43,735 bases of DNA, taken from contig CANMLL010000026.1 in NCBI GenBank assembly GCA_947498775.1, positions 1 through 43,735 of the forward strand, written 5' to 3'. This DNA comes from an uncultured Aquimarina sp. Lineage in GTDB: Bacteria > Bacteroidota > Bacteroidia > Flavobacteriales > Flavobacteriaceae. The notes below the pieces were generated by a model. It worked only from the letters and a program-made list of their open reading frames with translations. It had not been told where the DNA came from and did not search any database. Within the stretch, counting starts at the first letter, position 1; each line of letters starts with the position of its first letter. This document shows positions 1 through 9,800 of the stretch, one piece after another. A program made the translations under genes and the position numbers.

Positions 1-977
1 GCTTTAGGTTTGATAATAGGTGAGTTGTTATTTCGCGGGGCTTTTTTAGGCGTCCCAAAAAGACTTCTGACTGCCCTAGCTATTCCTTCACCAACCCCAC
101 CAACTGGCCCAGGAACACTTTGCTTCCCATTAGGATCTACATATTTTACAGGATTTTGGTAGGTATACCCGTACACATTTAAGTTCCCGGAGTTATACAC
201 TCCGTTATTATGCTCCCCGTCCAGGTAATGCTCCCGGTTCATCACAGGATCAAAGGTGGCCAGGGGATCCGGGGCGGTCCAAACAGAGGTCCTTGGATTA
301 TAATATCGTGCTCCGTAATAATAGAGGCCAGTCTCCTGATCCAACTCCTTAGAATTATAGCGATACGGATTATCCTTCCCGGCATCTTCATCCCGACCAT
401 CTTCCTTTTCATCAATGAACGTCTCACCAAACGGGAAGTATTCGATGTGTTGTGTCGTCTCACCACTACTCACTCCGGTCGTATATGCAGAACTACCCAA
501 GTGGTCTTGGTGGTGCCAGTATAAGCCCAAGTCTTTATCCTCTTCTGACAGTTTTGTCGCAACCCGCTCGCCTTCGATATAAAAATGGGTGGTAAAATAA
601 TCCTTGCGCAACACATAATACGGGTTTACGTATGTAATGTAATCATCCAGTTTATCCACCGGCCGTGGGGTCGCTACCGTACCATTAATTGTGATTTCCA
701 CATTATTATCATTATTGGTCTTTAATACCCGTTCGCCCCCTGCATCGTAAATGTTGTACAATACAATCTCATCATCGGCTGCTTCGGTTACTGCGGTCAG
801 TCGATTCTCTTCATCCCAGATCAGGTTCTCCCGTTCACTATCAGGGTCATCATTAAAGGTACGTTCAGGCCGGCTGATCAAATTTCCGTTTGCGTCATAA
901 AGATAGCTAAATTGTCTTTTCTGTTGTAAAAACCACAACACCCCTCCATAAAAGAGAAGTGTTGTGGCTTTTATCAT
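1..977 (-). CDS. Orphan Rhs core fragment with a distinct C-terminus (partial, runs off left edge)
   Basis: An uninterrupted frame runs leftward from an ATG at 975-977 through the window edge, so the 3' end is missing. The first about 22 codons (MIKATTLLFYGGVL...) are unrelated to Rhs. From about 913 down to about 140 the product is nearly identical to the Rhs core of the large toxin gene at 4400-5175, including the GLYYYGARYY and NPxKYxDPxG signatures. There is one 7-codon length difference near 215-300. After DPNG (126-137) the sequence diverges completely from the large gene (KQSVPGPVGGVGEGIARAVR...), as expected for an alternative Rhs C-terminal toxin tip. It has no signal peptide or beta-propeller part of its own. 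It is best read as a displaced rhs-CT cassette, silent or available for recombination. Whether the new start is used is unknown, and no good ribosome binding site is visible. Confidence 0.75.
   Translation of the reverse strand, partial: MIKATTLLFYGGVLWFLQQKRQFSYLYDANGNLISRPERTFNDDPDSERENLIWDEENRLTAVTEAADDEIVLYNIYDAGGERVLKTNNDNNVEITINGTVATPRPVDKLDDYITYVNPYYVLRKDYFTTHFYIEGERVATKLSEEDKDLGLYWHHQDHLGSSAYTTGVSSGETTQHIEYFPFGETFIDEKEDGRDEDAGKDNPYRYNSKELDQETGLYYYGARYYNPRTSVWTAPDPLATFDPVMNREHYLDGEHNNGVYNSGNLNVYGYTYQNPVKYVDPNGKQSVPGPVGGVGEGIARAVRSLFGTPKKAPRNNNSPIIKPK
931..972. terminator. Hairpin flanked by A and T runs near the start of the orphan Rhs frame
   Basis: CCACAACAC (933-941) pairs perfectly with GTGTTGTGG (959-967), flanked by an A run on the left and TTTT on the right. 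It has the form of a bidirectional intrinsic terminator. It lies inside the first codons of the orphan Rhs frame, just outside the point where Rhs homology ends (about 913), so it probably belongs to the DNA that was joined to the broken Rhs copy. Confidence 0.4.
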
Positions 978-1141
978 TTGCAGCTACTACAGAAGCTTTA
1001 CCACGCCAAAGCGTGGCGGGAGCGCGTACTAGCGGCACCCCTTAGTTTAGCATAGTTATTCACATAGAGATAACCTAACGAAGTTAATAATGATGTAAGT
1101 GATTGATTTTCTTTTCTTTTTGCTTCTTTTTCTTTTCTTTG

Positions 1142-1170
1142 TTGACAACCTCAATAATTGTGGATAACTA
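1142..1170 (+). promoter_or_regulatory. Candidate promoter of the IS110 leader RNA
   Basis: TTGACA (1142-1147) is followed after 17 bases by TAACTA (1165-1170). This lies just ahead of the structured leader and the transposase frame. It fits a sigma-70-like promoter but not the typical Flavobacteria TAnnTTTG element, so it is only a candidate. Confidence 0.3.
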
Positions 1171-1173
1171 CCC

Positions 1174-1349
1174 AACCGATAAAGGTGAATTAGTAGCGGC
1201 GCAAAGTTTTTAGACTTATCCCCCGATTAAATCCTTTATCGGTTATTTCTGAAACAGTATCAAATGGAAATTCAGGTTTTTAGACCTAGTATCAGGGTTT
1301 CGATTATCGTTCAGAATTTTGTGCATGTTATCACTAAAAATATCTGATT
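1174..1349 (+). ncRNA. Candidate IS110 bridge RNA region
   Basis: The non-coding end upstream of the transposase has strong structure. AACCGATAAAGG (1174-1185) pairs perfectly over 12 bases with CCTTTATCGGTT (1233-1244) around a 47-nt loop. The decamer GTTTTTAGAC occurs twice (1206-1215 inside that loop and 1276-1285 beyond it), and the second copy is part of a small AGGT/ACCT hairpin. IS110-group elements are known to express a bridge RNA of roughly 150-250 nt from this position, with internal loops that pair with target and donor DNA. Position, length and structure fit. The guide loops have not been assigned. Confidence 0.4.
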
Positions 1350-2350
1350 ATGAATAAACAAAATTTTTCTCATTTTATTGGTATCGACATCTCCAAATTA
1401 ACATTTGATGTAGCTATTATTGACAATGACAATGAAGTCTCTTCTTATATTTTTGACAACACTCAAAAAGGCATTAAAGCGTTTTTTCAATTGTTAAAAA
1501 TCAGGAAACAGCAATTTCGAGTTCATTGATATGTATGGAACACACAGGGGTTTATGGAAAGCTAATTGTTACAAAATTAGTAGAAAAACAAGCAAATCTT
1601 TGTGTAGAGATGTCTCTTAGGATTATTAGAAGCCTTGGACTACAACGAGGTAAAAACGATCAGATCGATGCTATTCGTATTGCCCGGTATGCAGCAAAAA
1701 ACCAAGAAGAGCTGGAAATTTATACACCTGTGCCTGAAATTTTAGATAAAATCAAAACATTGATAACTATCAGGGAGCGTTTAGTAAAAAGTAAAACCGA
1801 TTTGACCAAATACCCTAAAGAACTTAAAACATTCGCTCCAGGTCTTGGTAAGTTGGCAGAGAAAAGCATCAAAAAATCAGTAAAGACTTTTACCGATGAG
1901 ATTAAAAGGATTGAACAGGAAATTCAAAAGCTAATCCTATCTGATGATAAGTTGAGTAAAACCATCAATTTGGTTACTTCTGTTACTGGTATTGGGAAGA
2001 TTACTGCACTATATTTAACCATATATACCAATTTCTTTACTCGATATCAAAATCCAAAGCAGTTAGCTTGTTACTGTGGGGTAGTACCTTTTGAATACTC
2101 CTCTGGAACAAGTATTAGAAAAAAGGCTAAAGTACACCATATGGCCAATAAAACACTGAAAAAACAACTACACCTATGCGCATTAGCAGCTAAAACTTAT
2201 GATCCAGAGCTAAAAGCATATTATGAGCGAAAAGTCGAGGAAGGAAAACCAAAAATGATTGTTATTAATAACGTAAGGAACAAACTAGTACACAGAGTTT
2301 GTGCAGTAATAAGAAAACAGCAGCCCTATGAAAAAAAGACTGCTGCTTAA
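1350..2350 (+). pseudogene. IS110-family transposase, split by a -1 frameshift
   Basis: The first frame starts at ATG 1350 with the RuvC-like entry motif IGIDISK and stops at 1527-1529. The rest (ICMEHTGVYG, KNDQIDA, then the C-terminal transposase_20-type part with VTGIGKITA, YCGVVPFEYSSG and a conserved serine) is in the -1 frame, open up to 2350. Slipping back one base in the A5 tract at 1496-1500 joins them as ...FFQLLK-NQETAISSSLICMEH, giving about 333 residues with all DEDD acidic residues restored, a normal length for the family. IS110 transposases are normally a single frame, so an inactivating indel is the simplest reading. Programmed slippage on the GTTAAAAA stretch or a sequencing error are alternatives. 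The second frame alone could start at TTG 1526 or ATG 1535, but would lack the first catalytic aspartate. Confidence 0.85.
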
Positions 2351-2412
2351 ATTTTAACTCTTAATCCTTGGTTTTAACATGGAAATCTGGGGATTAGAGC
2401 GCGAGCTAGAGG

Positions 2413-3105
2413 TTATAGGACAACGAGAGAATTCACTATTTCTGCACCAATATCTTTCCATTTACTTAAATGCTCATAAGTACAATTATAATTTCCTGTA
2501 AAAGTTTTTCCATTAATATCAGTAATGAACATTAAATTATAAATCCGAGTATCAACAGCTTGAGAGTTGAAGGCTATAATGGCAACTTCCTTATTGTTGA
2601 TTTTTTTTACCTCAGATTTTTCTATACTCAATCCTTTTACTTTTTTAAGCCGTTCTGTTGTTTGAAATAAAACCGAGGATAATTCATTTTCTAAAAGAAC
2701 ATCAGAAATATTTAATAAAATATTTATAGTCCCTCTTTGATTAGAATATACCGTAATATTATCTGGATTTGCTTGAGGGTATTTAACCTTTATATCTTCC
2801 CTGCTCATAGGCACAAAAGTTTGAGGTATTTTTATCCGTAAGGCACCCGATAAAACATCTTTATAAACTAAAGATATATCCCCATTTTTACCTCTTATAT
2901 CAATTTGGTTTTCTTCCTTAACTTTTTTTAGACTATTGGAAACAGAAATCATATTCTTTTCCATTGATTTTAAAGAATCCAGAGAAGAGATCTCTTCTCT
3001 GGATTCTTTAGATTTAAAAGTTAAAGCTTTTTGACTTTCATTTTTACTCTTTGAAAGGCAAGAATTAAAAATAATCATCAATAGTACCGCAATGATATAC
3101 TTCAT
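2413..3105 (-). CDS. Putative lipoprotein, second gene behind the Rhs toxin
   Basis: A 230-residue protein with a type II signal peptide: a hydrophobic start and a lipobox ending ...FNSC at about residue 15, so it is probably membrane-anchored. A charged low-complexity linker follows, then a globular domain of about 150 residues (IPQTFVPMSREDIKVKYP... TINILLNISD...) that resembles PsbP/DUF1795-like folds. That resemblance is by eye only. Its ATG overlaps the stop of the gene in front (ATGA, 3102-3105), so translation is probably coupled. As the last gene of a toxin operon it may be a second immunity factor or a leftover immunity gene. The function is not known. Confidence 0.7.
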   Translation of the reverse strand: MKYIIAVLLMIIFNSCLSKSKNESQKALTFKSKESREEISSLDSLKSMEKNMISVSNSLKKVKEENQIDIRGKNGDISLVYKDVLSGALRIKIPQTFVPMSREDIKVKYPQANPDNITVYSNQRGTINILLNISDVLLENELSSVLFQTTERLKKVKGLSIEKSEVKKINNKEVAIIAFNSQAVDTRIYNLMFITDINGKTFTGNYNCTYEHLSKWKDIGAEIVNSLVVL

Positions 3106-3788
3106 GTCGTCTGTAAATTTTTCTCTAAATATTTACTCACTTCAAAAAACCTTTCAATATCCTCCACATCCATCGTATCTTCTTCTTTATGCTTTTTCAT
3201 CCGTTTGGTATAAATAGATTTGATCTCATCATATTTAGGGTTCTTTGCTAATTTAGCAGCAATTATACCTACTACACTTTGAACTTGAAAACCAGCACAA
3301 TGAGGATTGTCTTCTTCTAAAGGGTTATTGTTATAAAGAGTGTCGACGCCCTTTACATGTCCATAATCATTTATATAACGTAAACCATAGTCTCTAAACA
3401 ATCTTTGGATATCTTCAGAAGCAGAAACTAAATCCTTATCATAGTTGAAAATACAATACTTATCACCATCATTTAATTTAAACTTCTCCCAATCTATAAC
3501 TCCAATATCAAACCAATCTTCTAACTTACGGAGATTCATAAAAAAGGTATAACTTATGTAATCATCAAATTTACTCCATATAGCATTAATTTCTATGACA
3601 TCAACACAAATAGCTGGCATAATTTGAATTTCAGTTGACCAATGATTCTCCGTAAATTGTAGTGAACAAATTTTATCAACATCTTTATTTATAAGCGCAA
3701 ATTTTGACTTATTAATTTTATACTCATATTCTTTGCTTATTGGAATTAACGAATCTAACAATTGTTTCTTTACTTCTGACAGTTTCAT
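3102..3788 (-). CDS. Candidate immunity protein of the Rhs nuclease toxin
   Basis: A 228-residue soluble protein with no signal peptide or membrane segment. It begins 21 bases after the stop of the large Rhs toxin gene and overlaps the next gene by ATGA. The position directly behind the variable toxin tip is the standard place for the cognate immunity gene of polymorphic toxins. The protein is acidic and rich in aromatic residues, has a central WSKFDDYISYTFFMNLRKLEDW stretch and a charged C-terminal helix, and is AT-rich like the toxin tip rather than the Rhs core. I do not recognise a named immunity family. A cytoplasmic location fits neutralisation of a DNA-cutting toxin. Confidence 0.7.
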   Translation of the reverse strand: MKLSEVKKQLLDSLIPISKEYEYKINKSKFALINKDVDKICSLQFTENHWSTEIQIMPAICVDVIEINAIWSKFDDYISYTFFMNLRKLEDWFDIGVIDWEKFKLNDGDKYCIFNYDKDLVSASEDIQRLFRDYGLRYINDYGHVKGVDTLYNNNPLEEDNPHCAGFQVQSVVGIIAAKLAKNPKYDEIKSIYTKRMKKHKEEDTMDVEDIERFFEVSKYLEKNLQTT

Positions 3789-3809
3789 TTATTATTTAAC
3801 ATTTATACA

Positions 3810-6800
3810 TTATTCTATTCTTGTTACTTCTGTAGCTATTTTGCTTTTATCCACTTTTGATCCTAAAATATTTAACTGCTTAGCTTTTTCGCCGACAAAT
3901 TCTACAGCTTCCCCACCTTCAAAAAACCTCTGTTGTGCTGTAGATAATTTAGCTGCTCCGGTTTTTGTTTCATTGATTAACTGTATCCTACCGTTTTTAA
4001 CTACAACGTTATCAAAAACAACTGCTTTACCGTCTTTAAACCTTGCGGTTATCTGAGTACCGACATCACTACTTTTGAAACGTTTGATCAATGCATTGGT
4101 TACTTTCTTCTCTGCAGCTTGACCAACCAATTTATTAGTTTGTAATATAGCAGCTTTTTTGGCTCTGGTAATTGCAGCTTCTTTAACAGTTTGTTTTGCT
4201 GCTTGTTTTATGCCTTGCTTAACACCAGTTTTTACAGCTCCTTTTACAATAGAACCGGCTCCTAAGGTAGCCACGTCGACTATTAATCCTCCTACGCCTA
4301 TACCTAAAGTCAGCCAATCACCATCTCTAGCTCCCTTATAAATATCCTTTGCACTTCCAACAAAAGGAACAAAATCAAGGACGGTATCCACTACATCCAC
4401 TTGATTTCCATCTGGATCTAGGTATTTGATAGGATTATTGTAAGTATAAGAGTATATACTTAAGTTTTTACTATTATATACTCCTCCATTATGCTGACCA
4501 ATTAAAAACTTCCCTATGATCGGCGGATCCACAGACTGCCACACAGAGGTCCTTGGGTCATAGTATCGTGCCCCGTAATAGTACAAACCTGTTTCCTGAT
4601 CTAATTCTTTCGAATTATAGCGATACGGATTGTCTTTCCCGGCATCTTCATCCCTACCATCTTCCTTTTCGTCAATGAACGTCTCCCCAAAAGGGAAGTA
4701 TTCGATGTGTTGGGTCGTTTCTCCACTACTCACCCCGGTCGTATATGCAGAACTGCCTAAATGATCCTGGTGGTGCCAATATAAGCCCAAATCCTTATCT
4801 TCTTCAGATAGTTTGGTAGCTACACGTTCTCCTTCGATATAAAAATGGGTGGTAAAGTAATCCTTACGCAACACATAATATGGGTTTACATAGGTAATGT
4901 AATCATCCAGTTTATCCACCGGCCGTGGGGTCGCTACCGTACCATTAATTGTGATTTCCACATTATTATCATTGTTGGTCTTTAAAACCCGTTCGCCCCC
5001 TGCATCATAGATGTTATACAACACGATCCCGTCATCAGCAGCTTCGGTTACTGCGGTCAACCTGTTTTCCTCGTCCCAGATCAAGTTTTCCCGTTCTGTA
5101 TTAACATCAGCGTTAAAGGTACGTTCCGGCCTGCTCACCAAATTTCCGTTTAAGTCATAAAGATAGGTAAATTTTCCCATTTGGATAGGAGCGTGGGGCT
5201 GGGCATCTTCATATTGATATTCCCAATCATAGGTAACCTCCGGTTCTTCGATCCACGCATTGTCCCCATCCGCCTGATCCTTGGATTCGGTTACTTGTGT
5301 TTTTTTGGTAATACTATGGATGCTGTTATATTCCATATCCAGGGTAAAGCGGTGGTTATCCTCTTCATCGGTATAGGACCCCGTGGCGTTGGTAAGGCGG
5401 TACAGGTCATCATATTGATAATTGTAGTCGCTGGGGCCACCCAACAACTCATCACTGGTGGACACCTCCATGGTATTGACCAGTCTCAGGATATTGTTTA
5501 CCTTATCATAGGTATACTCATTATCCATTAACCTACGGTTGGTTGCAGATTCGGTAATCAGGTTTTTGAGCCTTCTGCGTTCGGGCTCATAGCTATAAAA
5601 AGATTCGGTACCATTACCATAGCCCATATAGACACGTTGCTCAAATTTATCGTAACCTAATTGTTTTACATACTCATAACTCCCCAATCGGCTAACGCCA
5701 GAAAGACTTTGCACCAATCCACCCAAATTGTAGGTATAGGTCACTTTTTCATCATCTGGGTAGGTGATTTCGGTCACTCTGTTCCAGGTGTCATATTGCC
5801 AGCGGGTGGTAAAACTGGCCAGGTTTTCTCCGGCTACGATAATATCACGTTTATTTTTGACCATCGCACCCAAAGGATTGTATGAAAATTCCTGTTTACC
5901 AGCCCCATCTTCCTGGGTGACAATTCGCCCGGCACGGTTATCAGGATCCCCTGTGTTTCCGTAGGTATATTTTACATTATTACTCGGATTTTGTGGATAG
6001 GTAATGTTGGTCAACCGTTCCCGGTCATAAGTATAGATAATAGCCTGCCCGGCCGCTTTAAGATTGGCCGTCACTTTACTGGTGAGGTTACTGGCCAGGT
6101 CATAGGTAAAACTGGTGAGCCCTGCATCGGGATGGTCTACACTGGTTCGTCTTCCAAAATTATCGTAGGCCGAGGTGATCCGGTTATCCTGGTCATCGGT
6201 TACCTCGATCAATTCGTTAATCGCATTGTAGCTATACGAAGTCCAGATATCGCCTCCCTGACTGTACTGCTCCCTTACCGAAGTAGTAAGCCCACGTACA
6301 TTGGTAAAACTTTCTTTTTGTATGCCATTAGCATCAGTCACCAGGGTACTAAACTGTTGGTTGCTGTTACGGTCACTACCAAAATTGTATTGCGTTTGGG
6401 TAACGGCACCATCGGGTAAGGTCACTCTAGTGGCGCGATCCAATACGTCGTACTCGGTTTCGGTAGGTTGTACGGTGTCGGGATTAGCGGCAAATGTCCC
6501 TGCCGCTCCTGTAATGGTAGTAGGATAACGAGACGTGATTGTACGACCAAAAGCATCAAAACTCAACCTGCCCGATACGATACGCATCTCCTGATCAGCA
6601 TTATTGACGCCTTGATAAATTGCTCCATCTTTTTGCACTTGTAGTACCCTTGCCAGTCCATCGATAAAGGTTACGGTTTCTAATTCGTTACCAGGAAACT
6701 GGGGATCATAATGCTGTGTTAATGCCCAGGGGATATCAGCCTGGGGATTGTAGCTGAATTTTAACGTAAAATCAACCCCGGCAGCGATCTCTAGCGGTCC

Positions 6801-9800
6801 GCGTATTTTGGTTACCCTACCTGCATCATCCAGGGTATATTCCATACGGTTACCATTAATATCTGTGGTATTGAGTAACTGGCCAAAACGATAATCATAT
6901 TGCGAGGTAGAGGAATACCCGTAGGCATCATCTACTTTTTCTACGTAGGTCTGTACTTCGGGATCGTATTGATAATCAAAAAACAAGCGTTCGCCCAACT
7001 GGTTGGCAGGTCTGGTCATTCTGGTAATATTACCTACATTATTATATTGCATATCAAACAGCGCAGTTGTACCATCGGCGAGTTTTTTACGCAGCTGAGT
7101 GATATTCCCAGCATTATCAATCGTACTTTCCCGTTCCCGAAGTGTTTTGCCATTTCCGGTAACGGTTATTTTACTAGGGATACCTACCAGATAATTGCCT
7201 CCAGTCTCTGGGTGGTATTGTATTTGGGAACTGATCTCATCATCGCTACCACTATCTCCCTCGTCGGTATATCCGGTAACATTTCCCACGGGGTTATATT
7301 GGTAGGTCATTCGTGTAGTCTCTCCCGCAGCAGCTTGTCCTTCATAAAAATTATTAACCATTTCGGTCATGGCCGGAAACGCTGCTGCGGTAGCATCTTC
7401 TTTTACCGAATCCGGTAAGCCAGCTCCAGTCTGTACATTTTTTAGGCTATAGACATTCAAAGATTCTGTAAATCTGTTATCATTGGCATCTTGTAATATT
7501 TCATTTGCCAACAACCCTTTTTCATAAAAGTTATCATTTATAAATTCTTGCACGACGGTTCTGTATACGGCATCTCCATTTTCGGTATCCAGTTGACGGG
7601 TTTTTACGGTTTTAAACCCATAGAAATCACGTTCGTTACGGTCGTAAAAGCCACCATCATATTCGAAGGTACTGAGCATGGTATTGGCACCGCCATCTTG
7701 TTCTTCGACCCCGTCGAACATGGAGACACTAGAGAGCACCCATACAGTATTGGGTTGATCAAAAGTATTGCCAATAGGTGTGTAATCAAGTGCAAAACTT
7801 GCTCCAAGTGGTCGTTGTACAGCCTTTAGCTTGTTGGTTCGGGCGATTGTAGAACGTTTAACGCTCAACTGTCCATCACTTTCTGAGGTTAGGTAGTCCG
7901 GGAAACCATCCCCATCAATATCCGTGATCTTGGCCGTTTCGCGTGCCATACTTTCATTTGTGGCCCCACTAGGGTTAACGACAAACTTTATGTTTATTAA
8001 CGGAATATAGAATCCAAAAGTAAAGGCTGCGTTCAAAGACTCGCTGGCGGTTTCGTTTTCACTGAAATTACCAATCCCCTGCCAGTTGGTAGCTTCTGCA
8101 AAACTATTCCCCAGGTTAATTTTTACCTGTACTGGATTTCCTTTGATCACAATATCCATCAGCCCATCGCCATTGACATCCTGAAAGGTCTGTAACACTT
8201 CATTATCTGATCGAGCCAGGCTGTAACCACCTGCAATAGAACCGCTAAAGATACTAAACCCAAAACCACCGGTTTCGGTATCGCTATTCCCGATATTGAT
8301 CTCGTCAAAATTCCAAGGTTCGGGATCAGCAAAGCTATACCCTAAATTGAGCTGTACAGTTTTATTAGCAACATTAACCCGGTCTGGCAGGCCATCGCCA
8401 TTGATATCCATATAGCTGGTATCGGTATCATTATCGCCTTTGGTAATCCCAACGTTGATACTGCCATTGGTGGATCGGGCATCTCCGGCATCGGTGGAAC
8501 CTTTTTGTGATCCCTTGGGGGAACTATTAGATTTTGAAGAAGGGATGGCTACCGAACCTGACAGGGCCACACTATTAGTAGTGCCATTACTTTCTGAGAC
8601 ATTGCCTGGATCCAGGAGGATTTGTGTAGACAACCCGCCACGAGCCGCAGTGTACTGGATCGCCCGGTTGGTCACGATGTCGGGATATCGGTCGCCGTTC
8701 ATATCCATATAATCTGTGGTCACAATAGTTTTGCTATTAGACACACTGGCACTGCCTCCAACACCACCAACACCGCCTCCCAGGGTAAAGGAGGTGGTCT
8801 CTACCTGGCTTATCCGGTCTATAGCCGAGAGGCCGGTACCATCGCCAGTGTTGATCTCCAGGATATCCAGGTCGTCTACCCCGTAACGGGAACTGCTGAT
8901 GACCTGTGCATCAAGATAGGTAAAAGCATCATAGCCGGTCCAGTTACGATCCTGGCCATTGGCAACCATTAGGACAAACTGGTCCTGAGTAGGGTCATAA
9001 GTATCTTGATTATTAAGGTCTTCACCAGAAAGCCCATTGGTATTGATTTCCCCTTGGTTCAAGGCAGCTTCGCTAAGCTTGAGCTCGTTTTCATTAATGG
9101 GCAGCATGGCCTTTTCGCGGTTACCATTCCAGGCAAACTGTCCCCAGCCTCGGTATAGGTGACCAAAGATAAAATCTTCGTTATCACCATTATCCGGCAA
9201 GCCTGTGTATATTCCTGCAGAAACAACCCTGCCTTGATATAACGGATAGTCTGTGGTAAAGGATACATTTTTCTCCCCAAAAGTCCCAGCCAGTTCCCTA
9301 TCACGAGTATGATATTCTATGTATAAAGTGTCCCGGTTGGCTACTGCCGGAAAACTTAGGATCGAATCCGGGGTGATTAAGCTCCCTTGCCTATAAATCA
9401 ATTGCTTTTTGGCCAGTAGTGTATCCCGCTTTTTTATAGAAAGGGTCAAGGTATCCCGTTCTGAACCAAAAGGATTGATACCGGTAAAAGTAAGTCTGGG
9501 AGCAACACGCACGGTTACTGTATCTATAAAAGTCGTATCGGCTACAGTAAGGGCAAAAGGTTCGGTGATTTTTTCTGTAAAGGCATAAAGACTATAGTTG
9601 GGCACGACATCGATTACGATGGGTGATTGTTGCAGGTTGATACCCGAATCCGTTGTGATATATTCCAACCGGGGCTTCCACTCCAGAGCTGCCCAATCAA
9701 TATTGGTAGACGTCAATACCTTAGATTCATAATTTTCGATTACTGCGCCGGTATTAACCACGGAAAAAGTGGTGTCAATAGTTGTGTTTACTTGTTCATT

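Larger units (their letters stand above)
978..1349. other. Non-coding stretch between orphan Rhs and transposase
   Basis: No convincing gene. It contains a short perfect hairpin (CCACGC-CAAA-GCGTGG, 1001-1016) in a REP-like GC-rich patch, a pyrimidine-rich tract (about 1101-1141), and the structured leader of the IS110 element, which is listed separately. Confidence 0.6.
1020..2412 (+). mobile_element. IS110-family insertion sequence (ends approximate)
   Basis: The element is defined by an IS110-type transposase frame with a long upstream and very short downstream non-coding end, the layout of the IS110 group. The ends are not certain. Outside the gene, the 16-mers at 1020-1035 and 2397-2412 agree at 13 of 16 positions (both begin GAGCGCG and contain CTAG), so they are candidate end/target sequences. 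IS110 elements usually lack terminal inverted repeats and make little or no target duplication, which fits the absence of either here. The element sits between the broken Rhs copy and the toxin operon's last gene. Confidence 0.6.

Noticed and set aside
1001..1150. CRISPR-like or tandem repeat in the pyrimidine-rich tract
   Set aside because: The tract is low-complexity T/C sequence without regular repeat and spacer units.
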